A stretch of DNA of 64,000 bases from Candidatus Nomurabacteria bacterium (lineage in GTDB: Bacteria; Patescibacteriota; Saccharimonadia; Saccharimonadales; Saccharimonadaceae): contig JAIROX010000006.1 of the NCBI GenBank assembly GCA_031257295.1, positions 96,365 through 160,364 on the forward strand. The letters are read 5' to 3'. The position numbers and the translations under genes were made by a program. A model generated the notes under the pieces. The model saw only the letters and a program-made list of their open reading frames with translations. It did no database searches and was not told where the DNA came from. Shown piece after piece: positions 51,388-59,790 of this stretch. Position 1 is the stretch's first letter; each line of letters begins with the position of its first letter.

Positions 51388-52871
51388 GGCGCAGAGTTCG
51401 CCGCTACATAATTCGTCGTTACCGCCGGCCCGGTGATCGAAATGGCTGGCGCGGCCAAATACAAGAACCCGCCAGTCACGGCATGCGCGCCGGAAGATTC
51501 GCGCGCCCCAGCCTGCGTAGCCGAATCATAGCCGTTATCCACCGTGACGCTGACCAAACCTTGGGCGTGGGCCGAAGTCGTGCAAGTGATTTGCGTATTA
51601 GAAACCACCACCACATTCTCACATACCGCTGGCGTGCCGCCAATATCCAAAGTCACCGTCGTCGGCACAAACCTCTGTGCGTCCAGCGCCGCATTCTGTG
51701 CAATTTCGCCCGCGCTCAAAACCCGATTATAAACCCGCACCGAATAAATATTTAACTCCATTGCCGCGGTTATTCCCTCCGTAAAGGTAAATTTGCCAAA
51801 ATCATACCCAATTCCGCTGGCAAAACTGCCCGCCCCAACCTGGCTGCCGCTGCGATACGCCGTGCAATTTGTGTGGCTGCTATCGCTATGCCCAGTTGTA
51901 AAAGAATAAATGTTCAGAGTATTTAACGGTTGCGCCAGGCCGCTAACATTACCAGTGTTATCCACCAGGCAATGATAATACGCGTTGCCACTGGCTCGCA
52001 GCTTCAATTGAAAAGCTTTGTTCGGCGTTGCGCCAGCGCCATTCCCGCCAATCGTCGTGTTGGCCATGGCCGACCGTTTCAATACTACTTCCACCGTCGC
52101 CTCGCCGTTTGCCAAAATCGGCACATCACTATTTGACGTCTTAGCGCCGTTCAAAATCAACGAGTTATTCGTCCAAGTCGAACCGCTAATCGTCATATTA
52201 TTCCCGCTCGGCGACAAGTCTGTCCAAGTCGTCGCGGTCGCACTGTGCGTGCCGTAGCCCGTATTTTCAATCGCGTCGTAATTCAACACCAGGCCATTTT
52301 GCGCATAATTGCTAGCGCTTGGCGGCATAAAGTTATTCCCCGTGATCGTCAAATTCGTGCCGCCGCTGACCGGCCCGGAGCCTGGGCTGACGCTGGTTAT
52401 CGTCATCGGTTCGCGGAAAGTGTAACCATTTGTAAGGGTCGAAACCGCTGCAATTCCCGCCACCGAAAGATCCACATTCACTGTGCCCGCCGCGTGCGTA
52501 GGGGTGCCAGCCGGAATCACGCAGGTCAAAGTCGTATCATTCACCACTGTTACATTGCTACAGACCACCGGCGAGCCACCCGCGTCAAAAGTCACAACTG
52601 GCTTGCCGCCACAATCTGCAAAATCAGTCCCGCTGGCCGAGCCATAAAACACACCACTAACGCGGTCAAGCATGCCTCCCTTACCGGTCACGGTATTGCA
52701 AACTGGAATCATATCGCGCGTCAAACTACCTGACTTCCAATACTTGAACCCATAAATCTTACCGTGGAAAGGATTCGACGCAGTAGCGCCATTATTAGCA
52801 TTTAATGCGCCCAGATAGACATTGAGTGAGACACTAGGCGTGCCCGCCCCTGATAGCGGCGTTTTATTCAC
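51363..52871 (-). CDS. adhesin fragment 2: LamG-like and IPT/TIG repeats
   Basis: 502 residues. IPT/TIG repeats (ITSVSPGSGPVSGGTNLTITG) alternate with LamG/concanavalin-like modules (NGLVLNYDAIENTGYG, DLSPSGNNMTISG). GTG 52871 overlaps the stop of fragment 1 (GTGA), so coupled re-initiation is conceivable, but one added T in the TTTT run at about 52880 would fuse the frames directly (EIIFDGVNKT). Confidence 0.7.
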   Translation of the reverse strand: MNKTPLSGAGTPSVSLNVYLGALNANNGATASNPFHGKIYGFKYWKSGSLTRDMIPVCNTVTGKGGMLDRVSGVFYGSASGTDFADCGGKPVVTFDAGGSPVVCSNVTVVNDTTLTCVIPAGTPTHAAGTVNVDLSVAGIAAVSTLTNGYTFREPMTITSVSPGSGPVSGGTNLTITGNNFMPPSASNYAQNGLVLNYDAIENTGYGTHSATATTWTDLSPSGNNMTISGSTWTNNSLILNGAKTSNSDVPILANGEATVEVVLKRSAMANTTIGGNGAGATPNKAFQLKLRASGNAYYHCLVDNTGNVSGLAQPLNTLNIYSFTTGHSDSSHTNCTAYRSGSQVGAGSFASGIGYDFGKFTFTEGITAAMELNIYSVRVYNRVLSAGEIAQNAALDAQRFVPTTVTLDIGGTPAVCENVVVVSNTQITCTTSAHAQGLVSVTVDNGYDSATQAGARESSGAHAVTGGFLYLAAPAISITGPAVTTNYVAANSAPWRLGAEQ

Positions 52872-54313
52872 GCCGTCAAAATAATCTCGTCGCCCTTGTG
52901 CATGGTGATTTGGTGACGATTAGCGTCCCATACCCCCAAGTCACGATACATATTATTCCAGTTGGCCGTGCCAGCATTTCCATAAGTCGCCGCCATATGC
53001 AGCCGCATCGGCGTGTTAGCATCGGTGGAATTGAAACGATAATAAGCAAAACGATCGTGGGCGTAGTCGCTACCCTGCACACCCCAAACAAATTGATAGG
53101 CATCACCTGGGCTAGCATCAATCTGATAATCCGCCCAAGCCTGCACATCACCCAGTTGGTCTTGACCAGTGTTGATATATTGCGCGCCGGTAAATTCCAA
53201 ATATTCCATTGATGTGTAGGCAAAACCTTTGCCTGTCACCGTCACAGTATTCCCGCCCAGCGTGCTACCAACATTCGGATTGACACTGGTGACACTCGGC
53301 TGATAAGTGTACGCGCCGTCTAGCGTAGCAGTATCTGAGCCGCTAGTGAGGCTAACATCGGTTAAACCAGCCATGTGAGCGCCAGTGGTGCAAGTGATAG
53401 TATTAGCACCAACAACTTGCAAGTTGGTGCATGGTGCCCCACCGATGGAAACATTGGTAGCCGAGCCAGTGTTGAACGCGCCCGTGCCAGCGTTGCCGTA
53501 AAACTTGTTGTTAATAGTGTCGAACATGCCGCCTTCGCCGGTGGCCATATTATAAACCGGAGTGAAGTTTCGCACTACTGTGCCGTTGATGGTGATACTG
53601 GCCGCGGACATTTGGGCGCCAGGGAAAATCGCCGCGCCGTTGCCACTGGCGAACAGACCAATGATGCTTGGTGCGGTAGTGGCCGGCGGCGGGGATGTCT
53701 GTGTTGCTATCGTTGCGCCATTGACAGAGAGACTATACTGATTGCTAGTGATGTTCAGGGTGCCAGTTATGGTATTCTGGCCAGTTAATACGCCGCTCCG
53801 GAGCCAACAGTTAGTGCCCGAGGTGCAGGTATAAACGTGAAAATAGGCTCGGTTGGTGGAACCATCCTGCGACAGGAAGACGCCCGGATCACTAGTGCTG
53901 GTCGAGTTTCCTGCGCCCATGATGATACTCTCGGTCGTCGAGGTAGCCGTGGCTTGGTAGGTGGTTTCGAGCGTCATCGTGCCGGAGGTGATGGAAGCGA
54001 CACCGGTGTTGATGTATTGCGTGCCAGTGGATTGCAGATACGACATCGGCGCGTAGGTATTCGTGCCGTCGGTGTAGGTGGTGGCACTATATGGGAAACC
54101 GCTGCCGGTGATGGTGACATTCTGCCCACCAGTGGTTGGTCCGGCGGTTTGGCTGATGGAATTTACGCATAAAGAAGAGTTGGTAGATGAACAAGTGGCT
54201 AAAGCATTCTTCCAGATCAAAGCACCAGCAAACACACCCGCCATAAGCAATATGACTATATACGCAAACATGCGCTTTTTGGCGATGGTGTGTCCGTTAG
54301 TGGTACTTAACAT
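52868..54313 (-). CDS. adhesin fragment 1: signal anchor, IPT/TIG and LamG-like modules
   Basis: 481 residues. N-terminal signal/membrane segment (FAYIVILLMAGVFAGALIW), then IPT/TIG repeats (SISQTAGPTTGGQNVTITGSG; SVTSVNPNVGSTLGGNTVTVTG) alternating with modules beginning YLQSTGTQYINTG or YLEFTGAQYINTG. TATAAT ends ten bases before the ATG, behind a seven-G run. With fragments 2-4 the intact protein would be about 1,300 residues, a large surface adhesin probably for contact with another bacterium or a surface. Confidence 0.8.
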   Translation of the reverse strand: MLSTTNGHTIAKKRMFAYIVILLMAGVFAGALIWKNALATCSSTNSSLCVNSISQTAGPTTGGQNVTITGSGFPYSATTYTDGTNTYAPMSYLQSTGTQYINTGVASITSGTMTLETTYQATATSTTESIIMGAGNSTSTSDPGVFLSQDGSTNRAYFHVYTCTSGTNCWLRSGVLTGQNTITGTLNITSNQYSLSVNGATIATQTSPPPATTAPSIIGLFASGNGAAIFPGAQMSAASITINGTVVRNFTPVYNMATGEGGMFDTINNKFYGNAGTGAFNTGSATNVSIGGAPCTNLQVVGANTITCTTGAHMAGLTDVSLTSGSDTATLDGAYTYQPSVTSVNPNVGSTLGGNTVTVTGKGFAYTSMEYLEFTGAQYINTGQDQLGDVQAWADYQIDASPGDAYQFVWGVQGSDYAHDRFAYYRFNSTDANTPMRLHMAATYGNAGTANWNNMYRDLGVWDANRHQITMHKGDEIILTA

Positions 54314-54371
54314 ACCTGTTATGATTATACTACGCCCCCCCAGAAATACTAGTTACCAAGGGAAGCTTTGG

Positions 54372-55388
54372 CTAATTTTGTGCTTTCAAGTATCTGTGTG
54401 TGGCCAGTATTGATGACACCACACCGATTGTTGAGCCTATCAAAATCATCGCCAGCGCTATAAACGGCAAGAATACCATTAGTTCGCTAGTTGTTTGATG
54501 CACCGCCACACCGTAAGCCTCAAGTTTATCCTCCGCTAAAAATAGCAGGCTATAGCCTATCGCAGTGGCAAAGACAGCAGCAATAACGCCAGTCAACACC
54601 GCCTCAACTACAAATGGCCCACGAATAAACCCCTTGTCGGCACCGATCAACTTCATCATATGTATTTCCTCGCGACGGTTGTGGATCGACATACGAATAG
54701 TGTTGAATATCATGAGTGCCGCAATAACTATAAATATCACCGCCGCTAAAAGTCCAACCCTCTCAGCAAACCGCACCGTATTAGCGATATTGTCAATTGC
54801 CTGCTTGCGATCAGTCGAGAATGATGGTTTGTAGCGTTCGCTAAGAGCTTTTTTTACAGTTTCGTTAGTTTTAATAAAGTTCTCTAACTCTGAAGTATTA
54901 TCAATATTCACCACCTTGATATTAAACGTACCCTGAAAGTTATTCTTGGCCTTATTTAGTACTTCGGTTGTATTATCTTCGTTAACATGTTCCCGAGCAT
55001 ATTCGTCGTGTGCCTCTTCTGGCGATACGTATTTAACTGATTTAACTGACGACAGCCGCCCTATGTCAACCTTGATTTTATCCACATCCTTGCTTGGCGT
55101 ATCGGGCTTTATATAAATCGACATGTCTATCTTATCGCGAATATCCGCTACAGTGCTAGTCATTACATCACGCGCCACTACAGAAATAAAGATGATCAGT
55201 AGCGTAATCAACATCACGGCCAGCGCCGCTACGCTTAGCCAAGCATTACGCGAAAAGCTCGACATACCATACTTAACAATCCTGAAGAAAGTGGTCACCC
55301 TGTGCCTACGCCTGGGCTCAAGTGCCTTCATACCAGCTTGCGATGAACGCTTGGTTAGCTTGGTGGGTCGTGTCACCTCTTTTGCCAT
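54372..55388 (-). CDS. ftsX: cell division protein FtsX
   Basis: 338 residues: cytoplasmic start, four membrane helices (one after residue 40, three near the C-terminus) and a large outer loop, with the FtsX permease signature near RRREEIHMMKLIGADKGFIRGPFVVE-type sequence. Works with FtsE to activate murein hydrolases at the septum. Its ATG overlaps the ftsE stop (TAATG). Confidence 0.93.
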   Translation of the reverse strand: MAKEVTRPTKLTKRSSQAGMKALEPRRRHRVTTFFRIVKYGMSSFSRNAWLSVAALAVMLITLLIIFISVVARDVMTSTVADIRDKIDMSIYIKPDTPSKDVDKIKVDIGRLSSVKSVKYVSPEEAHDEYAREHVNEDNTTEVLNKAKNNFQGTFNIKVVNIDNTSELENFIKTNETVKKALSERYKPSFSTDRKQAIDNIANTVRFAERVGLLAAVIFIVIAALMIFNTIRMSIHNRREEIHMMKLIGADKGFIRGPFVVEAVLTGVIAAVFATAIGYSLLFLAEDKLEAYGVAVHQTTSELMVFLPFIALAMILIGSTIGVVSSILATHRYLKAQN

Positions 55389-56071
55389 TACTGCTTATAC
55401 CCTCCTTGCGCTTGGTCCGAGGTTACTTTACCACCTTCCAATGTAATAACGCGGCGCTTCAGGCGGTTTACAATCTCTACATTGTGAGTCGCCAGCAGCA
55501 CGGTTGTACCATAGCTATTGATTTTCTCAAGTAGGCGGACAATCTCCCAGGTGTTTTTGGGGTCAAGGTTGGCCGTAGGTTCATCTGCCATCAAGATCTT
55601 TGGCTGACGTGCAACCGCCCTGGCGATAGCCACACGCTGGCGCTCGCCACCGCTTAACTCATCTGGAAAATTCTTTTCTTTGCCCTTTAGACCCACCAGC
55701 TCAATCACTTTCGGCACAGTATTACGGATCTCGCGACCTGGCATACCAACAATTTCTAGCGCAAAGGCGATATTTTCGAACACGGTGCGGGTTGGTAGCA
55801 GCTTAAAATCCTGGAAGGCCACACCAAGCTTTTGGCGCAGAAATGGGATTTGTTTATCTTTTAAGTCGTCGTAATCAATACCGCCCACGATAATCTTGCC
55901 GCTGTCGGGCTTTTCTTCGCGCGTTAACATCTTGAGCACAGTACTCTTGCCAGCACCACTTGTTCCCACCAAAATTACAAATTCTTTTGGCTCAACATGC
56001 AAACTGATGCGGCTAATTGCCGGCTTACCTTTTTTCTCATAACTTTTAGTAACTCTATCGAGTAGAATCAT
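55388..56071 (-). CDS. ftsE: cell division ATP-binding protein FtsE
   Basis: 227-residue ABC ATPase. Walker A GTSGAGKST at residues 36-44, Q-loop FQDFKLLPTRTVFENI, signature LSGGERQR, Walker B ILMADEPTANLD and switch ATHN. Partner of FtsX. TGT-TAAAAT ends six bases before the ATG (leaderless). Confidence 0.95.
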   Translation of the reverse strand: MILLDRVTKSYEKKGKPAISRISLHVEPKEFVILVGTSGAGKSTVLKMLTREEKPDSGKIIVGGIDYDDLKDKQIPFLRQKLGVAFQDFKLLPTRTVFENIAFALEIVGMPGREIRNTVPKVIELVGLKGKEKNFPDELSGGERQRVAIARAVARQPKILMADEPTANLDPKNTWEIVRLLEKINSYGTTVLLATHNVEIVNRLKRRVITLEGGKVTSDQAQGGYKQ

Positions 56072-56107
56072 ACCTTTATTTTAACATAAACATATTTAAA
56101 TTACATG

Positions 56108-56141
56108 GTGTGGGCGGAAAGAATTGCGAAATTGCCCACAC
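56108..56141 (-). terminator. hairpin after the acidic small gene
   Basis: GTGTGGGC and GCCCACAC form an eight-base-pair stem with an 18-base loop; only a weak T-rich tail follows. Confidence 0.4.
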
Positions 56142-56148
56142 TTAGCGT

Positions 56149-56646
56149 TTATAGCCGTAAAGCCTTAGCAAGATCATCTTGTAGGCTAGGGTCTTCTTGG
56201 CCTAGTTCGTCCAGCAATTCGGCCAACTTAAGTATGGCATGCTGAATCATTAAAGATCTGCAGCAGTCTGTGCTATATTCGTCTTCAATGAATTCATCAT
56301 CTTCAGACTCATCAATGAGCGACACAAACTCTTCATAGTCACCTTCGTCGAAATTCAGACGCAGCCAATCGTCGTCTGAATGATCAACCAGGACCTGCAC
56401 CTGACCCGTTGCGATGCTGCGGATAGTTTCATCGATACATAGACCAGTCGCGCCACGTTCAGCCAAATACCTGCGCAGCTTTTCAGCAGAACTTTCACCC
56501 TCACTCTCTTCTCCGTCCATACATCTCACTATGCCACATTCGTTGTCGCAGTAGGGCTCGACGACCACGTACTTTGTGAAAAGCGTATAAAGGTCGGAGC
56601 TCATCTCCTTTGTTTCGAACTCTAGAGGATCAAAAACCGTACTCAT
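56149..56646 (-). CDS. acidic small protein, unknown
   Basis: 165 residues, strongly acidic, with a cysteine pair (YCDNECGIVRC) near residue 35 and a DESEDDEFIEDE stretch. No family recognised. AAGGAG lies nine bases before the ATG and a nine-G promoter about 90 bases upstream, as for the small genes at 13.7 and 14.2 kb. Single-gene unit. Confidence 0.7.
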   Translation of the reverse strand: MSTVFDPLEFETKEMSSDLYTLFTKYVVVEPYCDNECGIVRCMDGEESEGESSAEKLRRYLAERGATGLCIDETIRSIATGQVQVLVDHSDDDWLRLNFDEGDYEEFVSLIDESEDDEFIEDEYSTDCCRSLMIQHAILKLAELLDELGQEDPSLQDDLAKALRL

Positions 56647-56736
56647 AATTACAACTCCTTTCCGCCTAACTTATCAAAGTACCTCTGATAAGCTGGCAAC
56701 AAAATAAAAAGAAAAACTTATCAAACTTATAGGCAG

Positions 56737-56766
56737 ACTATACCCCCCCCCGAACGCTAAGCGCAA
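56737..56766 (-). promoter_or_regulatory. promoter with nine-G spacer tract, acidic protein
   Basis: On the minus strand TTGCGC (56766-56761), nine bases, nine G (56751-56743), TATAGT (56742-56737): spacer 18, the same geometry as 36802-36831. Confidence 0.6.
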
Positions 56767-56780
56767 GCATAAGCCTAAAA

Positions 56781-57866
56781 CTAATTAGAGATCTGTGCAC
56801 CCAGATAAGCGTCAATAAAGCCGTTGATCTCGCCGTCTAGCACCTTTTTAGGATCTTTTTCTTCGTACTTCGTGCGGGTGTCCTTGGCTAAACTATATGG
56901 GTGCAGCACATAATTTCGAATCTGTGCTCCCCACGAAGCCGACTCGCCCGCGCGCAGGTCATTCATAGTTTCGGCGTGTTGTTCGTCTTTCAGTTGTTGT
57001 AATTTTGACAACAGTATGCGCATGGCCACTTCCTTGTTTTGTAGCTGACTACGTTCATTTTGAATCGCCACACTGATGCCTGTCGGCAAGTGCGTCACCC
57101 GCACCGCGCTATCCGTCGTATTAACACTCTGCCCACCATGTCCACCTGCGCGATAGACATCAATCTTCAAGTCTTTCGGATCAATCTCCGCTTTGTCGGA
57201 ACCCACTTCGGGCAAAACCTCGACTAGCGCAAAACTGGTTTGGCGTAGATTATCGGAGTTAAATGGACTAAGCCTCACCAAGCGATGCACGCCGTTCTCA
57301 CTTTTCAACCTACCATACACATAAGAGCCGTCAAGCTGTATCACACTAGTCTTAACGCCCGCCTCCTCGCCCGCCACACGCTCGAGTAGTGTGCTTTTAA
57401 CACCCTCTTTCTCGGCCCACCGCAGATACATACGCTCTAACATCTCAGTCCAATCTTGAGCATCAGTACCACCCACGCCAGCCGTTAAGCGCACAATTGC
57501 CGATCCAGCATCGTATTCACCCGTGAATAACAGTTCTTTCTTGAGCTCACCAAAAGTCGTGGTGAGTACATCAATCTGGGCACCCAGTTCGTCCTTGAGC
57601 TCAACATCACCATCGCTAATAACCACTAGTTCATCCAGATCATCTAGTTGAACTTTGAGTGTACGCCACGGCGTAACCCGTTCGTTTAACCTTGCAAACT
57701 GCTCGTTTTTGGTGCGCGCCAGTTCAGGGTTGTTCCATAGCTCCGGTACGGCTGTTTCTTGCTCAAGTTTTTCTAGGTCTCTGAGCTGAGTATCAATATC
57801 TAATCTAGTATAAGCATCATCAAACTCGTGGCGTAGTTCGCTTAGGCGTCTTTTGAGTGGCTGCAT
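56781..57866 (-). CDS. prfB: peptide chain release factor 2
   Basis: Releases peptides at UGA and UAA. 361 residues with the RF2 tripeptide SPF (VRLSPFNSDN) and GGQSVNTTDSAVR. The frame is continuous from the ATG: the in-frame UGA and +1 programmed frameshift that autoregulate many prfB genes are missing. TGG-TATAAT ends seven bases before the ATG (leaderless). Confidence 0.96.
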   Translation of the reverse strand: MQPLKRRLSELRHEFDDAYTRLDIDTQLRDLEKLEQETAVPELWNNPELARTKNEQFARLNERVTPWRTLKVQLDDLDELVVISDGDVELKDELGAQIDVLTTTFGELKKELLFTGEYDAGSAIVRLTAGVGGTDAQDWTEMLERMYLRWAEKEGVKSTLLERVAGEEAGVKTSVIQLDGSYVYGRLKSENGVHRLVRLSPFNSDNLRQTSFALVEVLPEVGSDKAEIDPKDLKIDVYRAGGHGGQSVNTTDSAVRVTHLPTGISVAIQNERSQLQNKEVAMRILLSKLQQLKDEQHAETMNDLRAGESASWGAQIRNYVLHPYSLAKDTRTKYEEKDPKKVLDGEINGFIDAYLGAQISN

Positions 57867-57873
57867 GGAGGTA

Positions 57874-57897
57874 ATTATACCATGTACATGCTATAAT
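57874..57897. promoter_or_regulatory. divergent prfB/murI promoter pair
   Basis: Minus-strand TGG-TATAAT (57882-57874) and plus-strand TGC-TATAAT (57889-57897) lie back to back within 24 bases; both genes start 7-9 bases beyond their -10. Confidence 0.65.
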
Positions 57898-57906
57898 GGC
57901 CTTTCT

Positions 57907-58539
57907 ATGAAGATTGGCGTTTTTGATTCTGGCATTGGCGGCCTAAATATTCTGAACGGCTTGCAGCAGGCCTTGCCTGAGCACGATTTTGAGTACGCCT
58001 GCGACACCGAGCACGTGCCATACGGCAACAAGTCACCCGAAGAGATTATCCGGCTAACTACGGCGGGTGTTCAACAACTAGCCAAGGATTGCGAAGTGGT
58101 TGTTATAGCTTGCAACACAGCAACGTCTTATGCTATCGATACCCTGCGTCAAGTTTATCCAAATACCAGGTTTGTTGGCCTTGAACCAGCCATAAAGCCT
58201 GCATCTGCGCTGACTGAGTCTGGTGCCCTAGCAGTATGCGCCACTCCCGCCACATTAGCCAGCGCCAATTACCGACAGTTGCTGCAAGCACATGCGAAAG
58301 GCCTAACCGTGGTTGAGCCAGATTGCTCAAACTGGGCAAGCTTAATTGAGCATGGCCAGGCCGATCAGATACAGCTTGAAGGACTTTCAAGTGAGCTGTG
58401 CGAAAAGGGCTGCGACACGGTTGTGCTAGGCTGCACGCATTACCACACACTCAAGCCAAAACTAGCTAAACTTATACCGGGCGCAGCTATCCTTGAGCCT
58501 TGCGACGCCGTACTCAAGCAAGTTAAGCGTTTTTTGTAG
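57907..58539 (+). CDS. murI: glutamate racemase
   Basis: Makes D-glutamate for peptidoglycan. 210 residues, shorter than the usual 260 or so. Catalytic signatures FDSGIGG, ACNTAT and GCTHY, with both cysteines present. ATG 57907 follows the -10 closely, so longer upstream reading is unlikely. The end overlaps the convergent murD by 17 bases. Confidence 0.93.
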   Translation: MKIGVFDSGIGGLNILNGLQQALPEHDFEYACDTEHVPYGNKSPEEIIRLTTAGVQQLAKDCEVVVIACNTATSYAIDTLRQVYPNTRFVGLEPAIKPASALTESGALAVCATPATLASANYRQLLQAHAKGLTVVEPDCSNWASLIEHGQADQIQLEGLSSELCEKGCDTVVLGCTHYHTLKPKLAKLIPGAAILEPCDAVLKQVKRFL

Positions 58540-59788
58540 ACAAAGCTTGCACGGCCGTCACAAACTGATCGCCGCGATCAGAGTAACTTTTAAACATATC
58601 AAAGCTCGCATGGGCCGGACTCAAAATTACTACGTCACCAGGCTCGGCGCTATCTGCCGCCCAGCGCACAATCTCATTCATGCTAGTATCCACACCCAGG
58701 TTTATAAAGTTTTCAACCCCAACAGATTCGAGTTGCTTTTCTAGCCCATCGGCGCTTTGCCCAATTAGAATAGTCTGGCGAACACCGCCACCTTTAATTG
58801 CCTGCACCAATGCGCTCATATCTGCACCCTTATCTGATCCGCCGATAATCATCACTTTTGGTTCTTTAAACGATTCGATATCCGCCACTGCGCTACCTGG
58901 TACTGTAGAGATGCTGTTGTCGTAGTACTTCACGCCGTCCACTTCGCGCACCAAGTTAATGCGATGCGGCAAGCCCGTAAAACTACTCAGGCCTTTTTGG
59001 TAGTCGGCTGGATTTTTGGTGTACTGCCAAGCCGCGCTAATAGCCGCCAAAGCGTTCATCTTGTTATATTCACCAGGCACTTTTAGGTCGCTAATTGAAC
59101 AAATAACTTGTTCAGAAAATAACAGGTTAAAATCGTCAAAACTGGCGTACTCTTTAGACGGGTATGGTAGCTTTTTGGCAGCTGATTTTTCGGCGATCTT
59201 TACCGACTCGCTATTAGTTGAATCGTAGACCACAAAGTCATTTACCGATTGATATTTTACGATGTTTGCCTTGGCGTCTATGTATTCATCGTAGTCGCTG
59301 TGAACATTCAGGTGGTCGGGCTCAATATGCACCACCACCGCGATATGTGGCGACTTGTCTAAGTCCCACAGCTGAAAACTGCTTAGCTCATAAACCACAA
59401 TGTCATCAGCCGCCACCTTGTCTAACTCATCAAGCGCCGGTACGCCTATGTTGCCCACCAGGTGTACCGTGCGACCAGCCGCCCGCAGAATGCTAGCTAT
59501 CAGGCTACAAGTTGTGCCTTTGCCCTTGGTGCCAGTTACACCGATTATCGGCGCCGGGCACTTGTTGAAAAATATCTTGGTGCTAGAAGTGACCTCTAGG
59601 CCGTTACCCTTGATCAATAATGGGCTTACACTTGGCGAACGTACTACTGTATCAAAACCAGATAAGTCTAATGTGTTCATATCAAATTCGTCAAAAACTT
59701 CAACTGAGTCACCCGCTAGCGCATGTTTTTTTAGGTACCTTTCAGCACTCTTGCCTTCGATTCCATAGCCTAAAACCGCGGTTTTCAC
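58523..59788 (-). CDS. murD: UDP-MurNAc-L-alanine:D-glutamate ligase
   Basis: Adds D-glutamate to the muropeptide precursor. 421 residues. ATP loop GVTGTKGKGTT near residue 100, VYELSSFQLWD, HIEPDHLNVHSDYDEYIDAK and the C-terminal MIIGGSDKGADM. Functionally linked with murI, whose product it uses and whose gene is convergent with it. Confidence 0.95.
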   Translation of the reverse strand: MKTAVLGYGIEGKSAERYLKKHALAGDSVEVFDEFDMNTLDLSGFDTVVRSPSVSPLLIKGNGLEVTSSTKIFFNKCPAPIIGVTGTKGKGTTCSLIASILRAAGRTVHLVGNIGVPALDELDKVAADDIVVYELSSFQLWDLDKSPHIAVVVHIEPDHLNVHSDYDEYIDAKANIVKYQSVNDFVVYDSTNSESVKIAEKSAAKKLPYPSKEYASFDDFNLLFSEQVICSISDLKVPGEYNKMNALAAISAAWQYTKNPADYQKGLSSFTGLPHRINLVREVDGVKYYDNSISTVPGSAVADIESFKEPKVMIIGGSDKGADMSALVQAIKGGGVRQTILIGQSADGLEKQLESVGVENFINLGVDTSMNEIVRWAADSAEPGDVVILSPAHASFDMFKSYSDRGDQFVTAVQALSTKNA

Positions 59789-59790
59789 GC

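Noticed and set aside
54335..54341. Seven-G run before the adhesin -10 as another member of the tract-promoter set
   Set aside because: Shorter run and no -35 match at acceptable distance; kept only as a note.
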